In this document: positions 26,179 through 35,320 of the stretch, piece by piece
Numbering within the stretch: the first letter of the stretch is position 1
How the letters are laid out: each line of letters begins with the position of its first letter
Origin: Thiosocius sp963808165
Lineage (GTDB): Bacteria > Pseudomonadota > Gammaproteobacteria > Chromatiales > Chromatiaceae
Direction: 5' to 3'
Assembly (NCBI GenBank): GCA_963808165.1
Contig: CAWEET010000016.1
Span: 124,001 to 188,000 of the forward strand
Length of the DNA stretch: 64,000 nt
Made by a program: the position numbers and the translations under genes
The notes under the pieces: generated by a model
Databases searched by the model: none
Seen by the model: the letters and a program-made list of their open reading frames with translations, nothing else
What the model was told of the DNA's origin: nothing

Positions 26179-26988
26179 TTGGCAAGAATCATCGTTGTGA
26201 CCTCCGGCAAGGGAGGGGTAGGCAAGACCACGACCAGCGCGGCTTTCGCGATGGGTCTGGCCGAGCGTGGAAACAAGACGGTCGTCATCGACTTCGATGT
26301 CGGCCTGCGCAACCTCGACCTGATCATGGGTTGCGAACGCCGTGTCGTCTACGACTTCGTCAATGTGATCACCGGCGAGGCGAATGTCGGCCAGGCTATG
26401 ATCAAAGACAAACGCAATCCGAATCTTTTCGTTCTTCCTGCATCGCAGACGCGCGACAAGGATGCCCTGACCCTGGAGGGAGTGGGTAAGGTACTGGAGG
26501 AACTCAGCAAAGAGTTCGAGTTTATCGTCTGCGACTCGCCGGCCGGGATTGAGCGCGGTGCGACGCTGGCGATGTACTATGCCGACGACGCGATCGTGGT
26601 GACCAATCCGGAAGTGTCTTCGGTCCGTGATTCCGATCGCATGATCGGCATACTCGCGAGCAAATCGCGCCGTGCCGAGCAGAACCTGGAGGGCATCCGT
26701 GAGTATCTGCTCGTTACCCGCTACTCGCCGGAGCGGGTGAAAAACGGCGAGATGTTGTCCATCGAGGACGTGCAGGAGATTCTGTCGCTGGACCTGATCG
26801 GGGTGATTCCGGAGTCGGTCTCGGTGCTCAGCTCGTCCAACGCCGGTGTCCCCGTCATCCTGGATCGGGAAAGCAGTGCCGGGCAGGCCTATGGCGACAT
26901 GGTCTCGCGCTACCTCGGCGAGGACTTGCCGCACCGCTTCCTGACCGTTGAGAAAAAAGGCCTGTTCGGCCGCTTGTTCGGAGGTTGA
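26179..26988 (+). CDS. minD: Septum site-determining ATPase MinD
   Basis: Membrane-associated P-loop ATPase that recruits MinC and oscillates with MinE. 269 residues from a TTG start, chosen because AAGGAG lies seven bases upstream and the family begins MARIIVVTSGKGGVGKTT here (deviant Walker A with both lysines). Other signatures are VIDFDVGLRNLDLIMGCERR, CDSPAGIERGA and the C-terminal amphipathic membrane-targeting helix KKGLFGRLFGG. It lies between minC and minE, 2 bases before minE. Confidence 0.97.
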   Translation: MARIIVVTSGKGGVGKTTTSAAFAMGLAERGNKTVVIDFDVGLRNLDLIMGCERRVVYDFVNVITGEANVGQAMIKDKRNPNLFVLPASQTRDKDALTLEGVGKVLEELSKEFEFIVCDSPAGIERGATLAMYYADDAIVVTNPEVSSVRDSDRMIGILASKSRRAEQNLEGIREYLLVTRYSPERVKNGEMLSIEDVQEILSLDLIGVIPESVSVLSSSNAGVPVILDRESSAGQAYGDMVSRYLGEDLPHRFLTVEKKGLFGRLFGG

Positions 26989-26990
26989 CC

Positions 26991-27239
26991 GTGGCGCTGC
27001 TCGATTATTTCAGACAACGCAAGACCAAAGGTTCGGCCGCGATCGCGAAGGAGCGGCTGCAGATTCTGGTGGCCCATGATCGGCGCGAAGGGGGGCCGTC
27101 CTACCTGCCACAGCTGAAGAACGACCTGCTCAAGGTGGTCCGCAAGTATGTCGCAGTGGACAGTGAATCGGTCTCGGTGAACGTGGAGAGCGACGGCAAT
27201 CAGGAAATCCTCGAGCTGAACATCGTTTTGCCGGACTGA
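26991..27239 (+). CDS. minE: Cell division topological factor MinE
   Basis: 82 residues from a GTG at 26991, directly after minD. The N-terminal membrane-targeting and anti-MinCD part (ALLDYFRQRKTKGSAAIAKERLQILVAHDR) and the C-terminal topological-specificity domain (LPQLKNDLLKVVRKYV) are both canonical. It stimulates MinD ATPase and drives pole-to-pole oscillation. A TTG at 26985 would add two residues. Confidence 0.96.
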   Translation: MALLDYFRQRKTKGSAAIAKERLQILVAHDRREGGPSYLPQLKNDLLKVVRKYVAVDSESVSVNVESDGNQEILELNIVLPD

Positions 27240-27273
27240 CCAGGCGGCTCGCGTTGCCAAGGACTATGCCGCG

Positions 27274-27303
27274 CCGGCAGGCGCGCGGCCGTCTGCCGGG
27301 CCT
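27274..27303. terminator. Probable bidirectional terminator after minE
   Basis: CCGGCAG and CTGCCGG form a seven-base stem, and overlapping GC-rich arms (GCCGCGC with GCGCGGC) give an alternative. A short CCTTT follows on the plus strand. It lies in the 110-bp gap between convergent minE and the patatin gene. Confidence 0.4.
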
Positions 27304-27350
27304 TTAGCGTGTGGACGTTGAACGGGTTCGGGACGGCCGCCTGACCCGTA

Positions 27351-28205
27351 TCAGGTGTATTGACAGGCCTGAGGTAACGGCGGGATCTGCCCCAGTTTCA
27401 TCGGCAGCACCTGCTGAACCGTTTCGAGACCGCGCCGGTATAGTTCCTGCTTCTGCTGCATCGTCATCGCGAACTCGAGTGGCGAGATGCTACCGGTTTC
27501 CACCACGACGGTATTACGCCAGTAGGGATCGCTGATGTACTCGCGCGAGATGCTGGTCATGAAGGTGCGGATCAGCATCGTGAGGTAGTCAGGCAGCGGG
27601 AACACCGGAGACACCCTGATCTGCCCGGCCTCACGGGTCGCGCGCAGGCGAAAGTAAACCACGGGTGTATTGTCGTCGGACCAATCCTGGTAGAGCGCAT
27701 CCTCGGCCAGGATGCTGCCGTCGACCATCAGGTGATGTTTGTACCTTTCGAAGGTGAACAACAGCGGGATTCCCATCGAGAAGCGCACCGCGCGGGCCAC
27801 CCGGAAGCCTGGAGACCTTTCACTGTCGAAGATGACGGGCTCGCCCGAGCGCACGTCCGTCGCCACCACGTGCAGTTCGCGTTCGAGCTGGGCGAAGGTC
27901 GCACCGCCAAGTTGGTCGTCGAGCCAGTCTTCGAAACGCTCTCCGGTCGACAGGCCGCCGGCGAACAGCAGTCGCCTGAGCGAAAAGCCGCGAAACTGGC
28001 GGAAGTCGACGTCGATTGCCAGTTTCTTCAGATAATCCGTAGAAAAACCACGGGCGTACAGTGCCGCGACGATGCCGCCGCCGGATACGCCGACCAATCC
28101 ATCGACGCGGTACTGCATCTGCTCCAGGGCGGTAAGGATGCCCACATGCGCCGGCAACCGGGTCCCGCCGCCGGCCAGCACAGGGATCAACCGCTTTGCG
28201 TTCAT
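27351..28205 (-). CDS. Patatin-like phospholipase
   Basis: 284 residues of the patatin/RssA acyl hydrolase family. It has the oxyanion-hole glycine run LAGGGTRLPAHVGIL at residue 10 (GGGxR), nucleophile serine in GVSGGG (GxSxG) and the catalytic aspartate in MVDGSI (DG dyad). No signal peptide is obvious; the C-terminus ends in CQYT. It probably hydrolyses a lipid or lysophospholipid acyl ester in the cytoplasm or at the membrane. It is convergent with minCDE and 114 bases downstream of alanine racemase on the same strand. Confidence 0.9.
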   Translation of the reverse strand: MNAKRLIPVLAGGGTRLPAHVGILTALEQMQYRVDGLVGVSGGGIVAALYARGFSTDYLKKLAIDVDFRQFRGFSLRRLLFAGGLSTGERFEDWLDDQLGGATFAQLERELHVVATDVRSGEPVIFDSERSPGFRVARAVRFSMGIPLLFTFERYKHHLMVDGSILAEDALYQDWSDDNTPVVYFRLRATREAGQIRVSPVFPLPDYLTMLIRTFMTSISREYISDPYWRNTVVVETGSISPLEFAMTMQQKQELYRRGLETVQQVLPMKLGQIPPLPQACQYT

Positions 28206-28319
28206 GGCCCCTCTAGCGGCGCGGCCGACGTTCTCTTGATTCGCTGGCGCTATTTTCGGATGGGCGCCGGCTGGTCGCCTTGCGCCAACCGGACAGGGCG
28301 CCTCAGCGCGATCGGGGTC

Positions 28320-29396
28320 TCAGCGATAGACGAGGTGCACCCGGCGGGTGATCCGGGTGAAGAGCTCGTAGGCGATGGTGTCGCAGCGTCGGGCCACCTC
28401 GCCGGCATCGACCAGGTCGCCCCAGAGTTGAACCCGGTCACCGATCCGGGCATTCGGCTGGCCGGTCAGATCAATGGTGAGCATATCCATCGAGACGCGT
28501 CCGATCAGCCGTGTCGGCCGGTCGTTGACCGCCACCGGCGTGCCGTCAGGGGCCTGTCGCGGATAGCCGTCCGCGTAGCCGATGGCCACCACCCCGACCC
28601 GGGTCGGTTCATCGCAGGTGTAGCGGGCACCGTAGCCGATCGACTCGCCGGCTGTGAGATCATGGATTGCGATCAGGTGCGACTCGAGCCGCATGACTGT
28701 GGTGAGCCCGGCAGCCAGGCCATTAGCGCGCTCGACCGGTGAACTGCCGTACAGCATGATCCCCGGTCGTATCCAGTCGCCATGGGTATCTGGCCAGGCC
28801 ATTATTGCTGCGGAGTTGGCCAGGCTGAAAGATGCCTCGATGCCGTCAGTGCTGCTTTGGAACAGCTCCAACTGTGTCCGGGTGGCCGGGCTGCCGGTCT
28901 CATCGGCACGGGCGAAATGCGACATCAGCACGACCCCTGCGACATTCGGGCTGTCGCTCAGTCGTCGATAGGCGGGGTTCAGCTCGTCCGGAGTGAGCCC
29001 CAGACGATGCATGCCGGTGTCGACCTTCAGCCAGACACCGAGTGGCCGTGCCGGGCGCGCCGCCAGCAACCATTCCAGTTGGGTCTGCGAGTGTATGACG
29101 ACCTGGAAATCATGCATCGCCGCGTTCCTGATTTCGTCCGGATCGAAGACGCCCTCGAGCAGCACGATCGGGTTGCCGATCCCGGACTCGCGCAACTCCA
29201 TTGCCTCCTCACTGCAGGCGACGCCCAGCGCATCGGCTTCGTCGCCCAATGCCTGCGCCAGCCTGACCGCGCCGTGCCCGTAGGCGTTGGCCTTGACCAC
29301 CGCGACCGCGCGCGAACCAGGCGCGAGTAACTTGGCATAGCGGTAATTGGCGACGAATGCCGCCGTGTCGATCGTGGCAAAGGTGGGTCTGCTCAT
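28320..29396 (-). CDS. alr: Alanine racemase, PLP-dependent
   Basis: Interconverts L- and D-alanine for peptidoglycan. 358 residues with the PLP-binding lysine in VAVVKANAYGHG, WLKVDTGMHRLG, the catalytic tyrosine region IGYGARYTCDEPTRVGVVAIGYADGYPR and RVSMDMLTIDLT. DadX and Alr cannot be told apart here; no dadA neighbour is present, favouring the biosynthetic Alr. ATG 29396 starts the conserved N-terminus. Confidence 0.96.
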   Translation of the reverse strand: MSRPTFATIDTAAFVANYRYAKLLAPGSRAVAVVKANAYGHGAVRLAQALGDEADALGVACSEEAMELRESGIGNPIVLLEGVFDPDEIRNAAMHDFQVVIHSQTQLEWLLAARPARPLGVWLKVDTGMHRLGLTPDELNPAYRRLSDSPNVAGVVLMSHFARADETGSPATRTQLELFQSSTDGIEASFSLANSAAIMAWPDTHGDWIRPGIMLYGSSPVERANGLAAGLTTVMRLESHLIAIHDLTAGESIGYGARYTCDEPTRVGVVAIGYADGYPRQAPDGTPVAVNDRPTRLIGRVSMDMLTIDLTGQPNARIGDRVQLWGDLVDAGEVARRCDTIAYELFTRITRRVHLVYR

Positions 29397-30001
29397 GGCT
29401 GACGACCAGCGCGCTCAGTTCCTGCCTGTCGGGTGCCTGCAGTGTCTTGCAGCATGCCATGGAAGTCCAGTCGTCGATCACGGGCCGGGCTGCTGCCCCG
29501 CACGCATCGCAGCTTGCAGCAAGCGGCGGCGCTCCCGCAGATCCGGTCAGAGATTGGCGCCCGTTAACACCAACGGCACTTACTTGAGGGCACCTCTAAC
29601 AATCCATAGATGGCATCTCACAGGACGAGGCGCACTGAGCGCCGTGTCCCTGCGGTACAGCAGCGAGAGTGCAACGCGGTCATGGGAAAAATGGCCCCGG
29701 CATCGATCCAAGGCGGTTTCGGTTTTCCGGTGCCGCGCCGCTAGACCAATGGTACTTGGTCGGGGCGTCAGGACTGGCGCTGTGGCGCCTTCGAGCCGGG
29801 GGACGCGGTGCTGCGGTCCCGGGCGGCGCGACTTCCGCTGCCTTGCGGCAGCACGCCGGTGGATCGAACTTGCTGGAGCGCCGTGATGGCGTGCCGCTGC
29901 TTCAGTGGATTGCCATTGCCGCCGAGTCTTTCATCGAACCGGCGCGGTGCATACGTCGCACTTGCCGGGATGGTCTCGGTGGCGTCGGGGGGTGGACTGA
30001 T
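29397..30001. other. Intergenic between divergent genes with a dispersed repeat
   Basis: About 600 bases between alr and the next plus-strand gene. It contains repeat copy A (29616-29696, listed separately) and, just before it at 29574-29590, a partial match (GGCACTTACTTGAGGG) to the end of the mobile element in the feo locus. Plus-strand open frames here (for example 29347-29886) have no family sequence. Confidence 0.5.
29616..29696. repeat. Dispersed repeat, copy A
   Basis: About 80 bases matching 36975-37055: over the first 70 aligned bases 60 are identical, including long exact runs GTGCAACGCGGTCATGGG and GCGCACTGAGCGCC. Both copies are intergenic. The matched plus-strand frame (GALSAVSLRYSSESATRSW here, GALSALSLACISESATRSW there) is conserved, but a coding role is unproven. 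Confidence 0.7.
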
Positions 30002-30622
30002 GTGCTGGGTATCTTCTTTGTGAGCCTGTTGCGACTGTTTGGCGTGTTGGCGGCCTGCGGGCTGGCCTGGTGGTTGTTGCGCGACGACCCGATCCGTTAC
30101 GGTACGGGCGCGGTTGCCGCCCAGTCGCCGCTGCAGTCGAATGTCGATGGGGCGCCGGGTTTCGACCACCATGGTTACCGGATCACGCCATTGGCGCGTT
30201 TCGACCTGCACGGCAGGGTGCTTGGCCGCGAGAACTACCGATTCGACCGCGAGGCGGACCTTGCGCCTGTGGACCTGGCGCTGGGCTGGGGTCCGATGTC
30301 CGACGAGCAGGTGCTGGATCACATCGAGATCAGCCAGGGCGGTCGCTGGTACCATTGGCGTGCATCAAAGCTGCCCGTGGCACGGCAGGAAATCCAGCAC
30401 AACAGCGCCAACATGCACCTGATACCGAAAGACGAGGCGGTAGCCGACGTGCTCGATGATGTAAGGCCAGGCCATGTCGTGCGTCTGCGCGGCTATCTGG
30501 TCGAGGTCCGAGCACCCGACGGTTGGCGATGGCGCAGCTCGCTGAGCCGCAAAGACAGCGGCGCCCACGCCTGCGAACTGGTATTCGTCGACCGGCTCTC
30601 GATCGTTGAGGTGCGCCGATAG
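30002..30622 (+). CDS. Membrane-anchored protein of unknown function
   Basis: 206 residues from GTG 30002, preceded by GGGGGTGG seven bases upstream; the frame continues back to 29669 without protein-like sequence. An N-terminal helix (IFFVSLLRLFGVLAACGLAWWLL) is followed by a soluble region of about 170 residues with ITPLARFDLHGRVLGRENYRF, LGWGPMSDEQVLDHI, QGGRWYHWR, SANMHLIPKDE and VRLRGYLVEV. The last part resembles a small beta-barrel. I recall similar uncharacterised proteins in gammaproteobacteria but no named family. It probably faces the periplasm. Function unknown. Confidence 0.75.
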   Translation: MLGIFFVSLLRLFGVLAACGLAWWLLRDDPIRYGTGAVAAQSPLQSNVDGAPGFDHHGYRITPLARFDLHGRVLGRENYRFDREADLAPVDLALGWGPMSDEQVLDHIEISQGGRWYHWRASKLPVARQEIQHNSANMHLIPKDEAVADVLDDVRPGHVVRLRGYLVEVRAPDGWRWRSSLSRKDSGAHACELVFVDRLSIVEVRR

Positions 30623-30686
30623 CGCAGCTTGCGCCTGCCGGCAACGGGCCGACCTTGAACCTGCGGACAATCCCACTCCTGGGGTG

Positions 30687-30706
30687 AGTCGCAGCTGCGA
30701 CTTTTT
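30687..30706 (+). terminator. Rho-independent terminator
   Basis: The perfect palindrome AGTCGCAGCTGCGACT is directly followed by TTTT. It lies 65 bases past the stop of the plus-strand membrane-protein gene, and its U-tract touches the stop codon of the convergent acuI-type gene. Confidence 0.6.
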
Positions 30707-31698
30707 CAGGCGTTGGGATCGACGATGATGCGGCCGCGGATCCCGCCCCGGACGATCTTGTCCGCCAGTTCCGGCAGTTGCGCCAGACCGGCGAGTTGGC
30801 CGATCTCACCGAGCGCCGCCTCTGGCAGGTCGGTGACCAGGCGTTGCCAGGCGCTCTTGCGCCGTTCGAGGGGACAGGACACGGAATCGACGCCGCGCAG
30901 GCTGACATTACGCAGGATGAAAGGCATCACGGTGGTTGGCAGATCGGCGCCGCCGGCAAGTCCGCAGGCGGCGACGCAGCCGCCGTAGTTGGTTTCGGCC
31001 AGCACGCGTGCCAGGGTGGTGCTGCCGACCGTGTCGACTGCGCCGGCCCAGCGCTGACCCTCCAGCGGGCGCGCCGCTTGGCTCATTTCATCGCGCGTCA
31101 GGATCTCGCTGGCGCCGAGTTGGCGCAGGAATTCGCCGGCGTCGCCTTTGCCGCTGACCGCGGTTACCTGATAGCCCAGCTTGGCCAGGATCGCCACCGC
31201 GACACTCCCAACCCCGCCCGAGGCACCGGTGACCAGTATGCTTCCGCTGTCAGGTGTCACGCCCGCCTCTTCCAGTGTCATCACGCAGAGCATCGCGGTG
31301 AAACCCGCGGTACCGATCGCCATCGCCTGCTTGCTCTCCAGTCCGGACGGCAATGGGACCAGCCATTTCGATTGCACCCGCTGGCGCTGGCTGTAGCCGC
31401 CCCAGTACTTCTCACCGACACCCCAGCCGGTGAGGATCACCCTGTCGCCGGGCGCGTAGTCACCGCTGCTGGATTCCAACACCCGTCCAGCGAGGTCGAT
31501 GCCCGGCACCAGCGGCCACTGACGTACGATTTTGCCCTTGCCGGTGATCGCCAGACCGTCCTTGTAATTGAGACTCGAGTACTCCACGGCCAGCAGCACG
31601 TCGCCATCCGGGAGGTCGTCGTTGCCGAGTTCACGGATGGTGCTGACGGTCTTTCCGTCCTCCTGAGTGAGGACGAGGGCCTTGAAGGTGTCTGACAT
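30706..31698 (-). CDS. YhdH/AcuI-family acrylyl-CoA reductase
   Basis: Zinc-free medium-chain dehydrogenase of 330 residues. Signatures: VEYSSLNYKDGLAITGKGKIVRQWPLVPGIDLAGRV, VILTGWGVGEKYWGGYSQ, AMAIGTAGFTAMLCV, the NADPH-binding VTGASGGVGSVAV, ACGLAGGADLPTTVMPFILR and LRGVDSV, all typical of YhdH/AcuI. AcuI reduces acryloyl-CoA to propionyl-CoA with NADPH and protects against toxic acrylyl-CoA, for example from DMSP or 3-hydroxypropionate. No DMSP-lyase genes are in the window, so the exact role is open. It is downstream of the rhlE-type gene on the opposite side of a hairpin, with its own start at ATG 31698. Confidence 0.9.
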   Translation of the reverse strand: MSDTFKALVLTQEDGKTVSTIRELGNDDLPDGDVLLAVEYSSLNYKDGLAITGKGKIVRQWPLVPGIDLAGRVLESSSGDYAPGDRVILTGWGVGEKYWGGYSQRQRVQSKWLVPLPSGLESKQAMAIGTAGFTAMLCVMTLEEAGVTPDSGSILVTGASGGVGSVAVAILAKLGYQVTAVSGKGDAGEFLRQLGASEILTRDEMSQAARPLEGQRWAGAVDTVGSTTLARVLAETNYGGCVAACGLAGGADLPTTVMPFILRNVSLRGVDSVSCPLERRKSAWQRLVTDLPEAALGEIGQLAGLAQLPELADKIVRGGIRGRIIVDPNA

Positions 31699-31850
31699 GG
31701 GTCGCTCCCGTTGACATGTCCGGCCGACACTAGCACTTCCAGGAGGGGTTTAAAAATGCATGGCTGCGATCGATGGTCGCTCGGCCTCGCCACCGGGCCC
31801 CAAGGCGGCCCGCCTGACTGCGTCATCCCGTGCCAGTCAATCCAGTGAGC

Positions 31851-31881
31851 AGGCCTCCGCGCATCGAATGCGCGGGGGCCT
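31851..31881 (-). terminator. Long hairpin after the rhlE-type gene
   Basis: AGGCCTCCGCGCAT pairs with ATGCGCGGGGGCCT (13 of 14 bases, the odd one G-U compatible) around a three-base loop, 55 bases downstream of the helicase stop. No U-tract follows on the minus strand. Likely terminator or mRNA 3'-end stabiliser. Confidence 0.45.
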
Positions 31882-31935
31882 GTTGCCCGTCCATCGACTG
31901 CCAGCGGGAATTGTCGGCCGGCCCCCCGGTCGCGC

Positions 31936-33375
31936 TCAGCCGCCGAGCAGTGCCGGCTTCGAGCGCCGGGTGTGCCCGGCCTGATGCTGGCTCGCGCGTT
32001 TGGCCTCGGCGCTGCGCTTGCCGGTCTGCTTGGGTGGCCCGGCTGCTGCCCGGCGGCCGTCACTCGACCGCTCGGCGTTTCCACTTGGCCGCTCTGCGCG
32101 TGCCGGGCCGCGTTGCCGCTTCGCCGCCGGCTTGTCCGACGGGCGCGACCGTGGTCGACTGTCGGCGCGCGAGCCACCCGGCTGCGCCCGCCTGCCGCTG
32201 CTACGGCCATTCTGGATGGGTTCGGGCTGGATACTCGGGTCGGGTTCGTATCCTGGAAGGGTCTCGCTCCGGATCTTGCGTCCGAGCAGACGCTCGATAT
32301 CGCGCAGCAGCTTGAGTTCGTCCACGCACACAAGCGACATGGCCTCGCCCTCGTTGCCAGCCCGCCCGGTACGTCCGATGCGGTGCACATAGTCTTCCGC
32401 GACGTTGGGCAGTTCGAAATTGACCACGTGCGGCAGCTGGTCGATGTCGAGGCCGCGTGCGGCGATATCGGTGGCGACCAGCACACGTACCGAACCGTCC
32501 TTGAAGCCGGCCAATGCCCGCGTGCGGGCGCCCTGGGTCTTGTTGCCGTGGATCGCCGCGGCGGACAAACCGTCGCTCTCCAACTGCTTCGCGAGGCGGT
32601 TTGCCCCATGCTTGGTGCGGGTGAACACAAGCACCTGACGCCAGTTGTTGGCGCCGATCAAATGCGACAGCAGCTCGCGCTTGCGCGCCTTGTCGACCGG
32701 GTGTACCACCTGTACCACGGTCTCTGCCGCGGTATTGCGCGGCGCGACGTCGACCGATACCGGTCGGTCCAGCAACTGGTCGGCCAGTGTGCGGATCTCG
32801 CCGGAAAAAGTTGCGGAAAACAGCAGGTTCTGACGACGCTCGGGCAGCAGTGCCAGGATCTTGCGTATGTCCCGGATGAAGCCCATGTCGAGCATCCGGT
32901 CAGCCTCATCCAGCACCAGGATCTCGATCTGCGAGAGATCGAGCGTGCGTTGCTGCACATGGTCGAGTAGTCGGCCAGGTGTCGCGATCAGGACGTCGAC
33001 CCCCCGGCGCAGTTCGGCTATCTGTGGATTGATCTTCACGCCGCCAAAGATGACCGCGTAGCGCAGCGCCAGATGGCGGCCATAGGTCGAGACGCTTTCG
33101 GCCACCTGGGCGGCGAGTTCGCGTGTCGGGACCAGGATCAGGGCACGTGGCCGGTGCTGGCCGGCCCTGTTGCCGGCCGCCTCGTTCAGGCGCTGCAGCA
33201 GAGGCAGGGTGAAGCCTGCGGTCTTGCCGGTACCCGTCTGCGCCGCAGCGAGCACATCGCGGCCGTCGAGGATGACCGGAATGGCCTGCAGTTGGATCGG
33301 CGTGGGTTGTGCATAGCCCTGGTCGGCGAGCGCACGCAGCAGTTCGGCCGACAGGCCGAGCGATTCGAATGTCAT
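31936..33375 (-). CDS. rhlE: DEAD-box ATP-dependent RNA helicase, RhlE-type
   Basis: 479 residues. Motifs in order: Q motif (GYAQPTPIQLQAIP), I AQTGTGKT, Ia PTRELAAQV, Ib TPGRLLDH, II DEADRMLDMGF, III LFSATFS, IV VLVFTRTKHGANRL-like, V VLVATDIAARGLDI, VI HRIGRTGRAG. After about residue 375 comes a basic, low-complexity tail rich in Arg, Ser, Pro and Ala, the RNA-binding extension of RhlE proteins. It unwinds short RNA duplexes during ribosome assembly and mRNA decay. It is alone on its strand here. Confidence 0.95.
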   Translation of the reverse strand: MTFESLGLSAELLRALADQGYAQPTPIQLQAIPVILDGRDVLAAAQTGTGKTAGFTLPLLQRLNEAAGNRAGQHRPRALILVPTRELAAQVAESVSTYGRHLALRYAVIFGGVKINPQIAELRRGVDVLIATPGRLLDHVQQRTLDLSQIEILVLDEADRMLDMGFIRDIRKILALLPERRQNLLFSATFSGEIRTLADQLLDRPVSVDVAPRNTAAETVVQVVHPVDKARKRELLSHLIGANNWRQVLVFTRTKHGANRLAKQLESDGLSAAAIHGNKTQGARTRALAGFKDGSVRVLVATDIAARGLDIDQLPHVVNFELPNVAEDYVHRIGRTGRAGNEGEAMSLVCVDELKLLRDIERLLGRKIRSETLPGYEPDPSIQPEPIQNGRSSGRRAQPGGSRADSRPRSRPSDKPAAKRQRGPARAERPSGNAERSSDGRRAAAGPPKQTGKRSAEAKRASQHQAGHTRRSKPALLGG

Positions 33376-33560
33376 TGATTCAGTTTTCCTGAGACACCCA
33401 CCCAGGCCGTTTGGCCCGACGCGGTCGAGGGGTGCGGGGTAATTCGTGCCACGTCCGGGTGGCGTGGGGCCGGGCGCAGACCGATGGTGCGCCGGAAGAG
33501 CGGGAGTATATCAGAAAGCCGGGCGGTTGCGGCCCGCCCGGGGCCGTCGCAGCGACATCT

Positions 33561-35216
33561 TCATGCGGTCCCGGGAGCCTCTTTTTCGATCCGTTCGCCG
33601 AAGGCGTCGGCGACCTGCTCCGCGAAACTCTCGCCGGCGCTGGCGTAGAAGTTGAACACCGCATCGACGCCGGCATCGCGCAGGGCCTGTTCGTGGTCCG
33701 GGTATTGCGCCACCGATGCCAGTTCCACATCGAACCCCTGCTCGCGCAGCAGTCGCGCCACGGCCATGTTCGATTCGTGGTCGGTGAATGCCAGCACGGC
33801 CAGCTTGACCCGGCCGGTGCGCTCAGCGCGTGCCCAGAAGTCGGAGTCGGTGGCGTCGCCGAGCGTGACATTGCGACCGGCCGCAAGGTGACGCTTGACA
33901 TAATCCTCGTTGATATCGATGCCCAGTACGACATCGCCCCAGCGCTCGCGCAGAAAGTCGTACGCGCCGGTGCCTACGCGCCCCATGCCGAATACCACGA
34001 CCTGGGCCATGCCGGCCCGGATCATTTCATCGCCTGGCAGCCGCGATCGGGTCTGAAAACGATGTAGCGAGTGGCGCCAGCGCGCGTACAACTGCTTCGA
34101 CAGCATGTTCAGTGGCGAGGCGATCAGGAAGCTGATCGCCAGGCTCAATGCGATCACGGACAGCCACTCCGGGCCGATCCAGGCTTGACTGACCCCGACG
34201 GCGCCGACGATCAGGCCGAACTCGCTGAAATTGGCCAGCCCCAGGGAGGCCAGCGTGGCACTGCGCGAGCGCATGCGCATTCGGGTCATCAGCAGGAAGT
34301 AAAGCAGGGTCTTGAACGGTAGGATCAGGGCCACCAGCAGCAGCGCGGCTCCCAGCGTCTGCCAGCTCAATTCCCCGGACAGGCCGATCGAGAGAAAGAA
34401 TCCGATCAGAAACAGGTCCTTGAAGCTCAGCAGGGATTTCGCCAGCTCGTTGGTCTTGGCGTGGCCGGACAACAGGATCCCCAGCGCGAGGGCTCCCAGG
34501 TCGGCCTTGATGCCCACCAGCTCGAACAGCGCCGCCCCGGCCAGCGGCATCAACCAGCCGAGAAGGATGAGCAACTCGCCGTGTCCGACCTTGTCGAGCA
34601 CGTTGAGCAACAAACGCCGCAGCGGGATCAGCCCGATCAGCAGGAGTGCCCAGGCGCTCGGCATCTTGCCTGCCGAGGCAGCGATGAACACGACCGCAAA
34701 GATGTCCTGTACGATAAGCAGCCCAATGGCGATACGGCCATGGATCGACTCCATCTCGCCGCGCGACTCGAATACCTTGACGGCAAAGACCGTGCTGGAA
34801 AAACTCAGCGCGAAGCCAATCAGCAGCGCCTTGGGGAGCGGCATCTCGCCGGATATACCCAGGCCGAAGAATGCAAGGACGCCGACCGTGAGTGCGACGA
34901 GCGCCGTGGTGGCCAGCATGTGCAGCGTTGCGGTCGCCCACACCACGGGCGCCGCAAGGTCCTTCACATGCAGCTTCAGGCCAATGGTGAACAGCAGCAG
35001 CGTGACGCCGAGATCGGCGATCTCCTGCAGCATCGGCGTGTTCTGCATTCCGAGCCCGCCCAGCACGAAGCCCGCCGCGAGGAATCCCATCAGCGGTGGC
35101 AGGCTGACAAGCCGCGCGAGCATGCCGAATGCGAACGCCACGGCAAGCGGCACGACATGCATGATGTCGAACGCGGCGAGGTTGACGGGCGCCAGGTCTT
35201 GCATCGGCCGACTCAT
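33561..35216 (-). CDS. Kef-type cation:proton antiporter (CPA2) with TrkA-N domain
   Basis: About 551 residues from ATG 35216 (35204 also possible; longer extension to 35393 is not homologous). Twelve or so membrane helices carry CPA2 features: LARLVSLPPLMGFLAAGFVLG, DLGVTLLLFTIGLKL, LSFSSTVFAVKV, IVQDIFAVVFIA, LALGILLSGHAK and LGLANFSEFGLIVGAVG. A cytosolic Rossmann domain begins at VVVFGMGRVGTGAYDFL and ends near EALRDAGVDAVFNFYA, typical of YbaL/KefB regulation by nucleotide or glutathione adducts. It exports K+ or Na+ in exchange for protons. There is no KefF/KefG partner nearby, favouring the YbaL-like branch. Confidence 0.9.
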   Translation of the reverse strand: MSRPMQDLAPVNLAAFDIMHVVPLAVAFAFGMLARLVSLPPLMGFLAAGFVLGGLGMQNTPMLQEIADLGVTLLLFTIGLKLHVKDLAAPVVWATATLHMLATTALVALTVGVLAFFGLGISGEMPLPKALLIGFALSFSSTVFAVKVFESRGEMESIHGRIAIGLLIVQDIFAVVFIAASAGKMPSAWALLLIGLIPLRRLLLNVLDKVGHGELLILLGWLMPLAGAALFELVGIKADLGALALGILLSGHAKTNELAKSLLSFKDLFLIGFFLSIGLSGELSWQTLGAALLLVALILPFKTLLYFLLMTRMRMRSRSATLASLGLANFSEFGLIVGAVGVSQAWIGPEWLSVIALSLAISFLIASPLNMLSKQLYARWRHSLHRFQTRSRLPGDEMIRAGMAQVVVFGMGRVGTGAYDFLRERWGDVVLGIDINEDYVKRHLAAGRNVTLGDATDSDFWARAERTGRVKLAVLAFTDHESNMAVARLLREQGFDVELASVAQYPDHEQALRDAGVDAVFNFYASAGESFAEQVADAFGERIEKEAPGTA

Positions 35217-35320
35217 ACTGACAAAGGTGGGCCGGGATGATCGCACGAATGCGGCCGTCGTATGAAGCGGGCGCCGGGTTCGTCGCCGACGCCGAGCGCA
35301 TTTTCCCGCCTCGTCCGTGG

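Noticed and set aside
29669..30001. N-terminal extension of the 30002 gene by 111 codons
   Set aside because: The extension crosses dispersed repeat A and has random-looking Arg/Gly/Ala composition; a GTG with a good ribosome site starts the hydrophobic helix.
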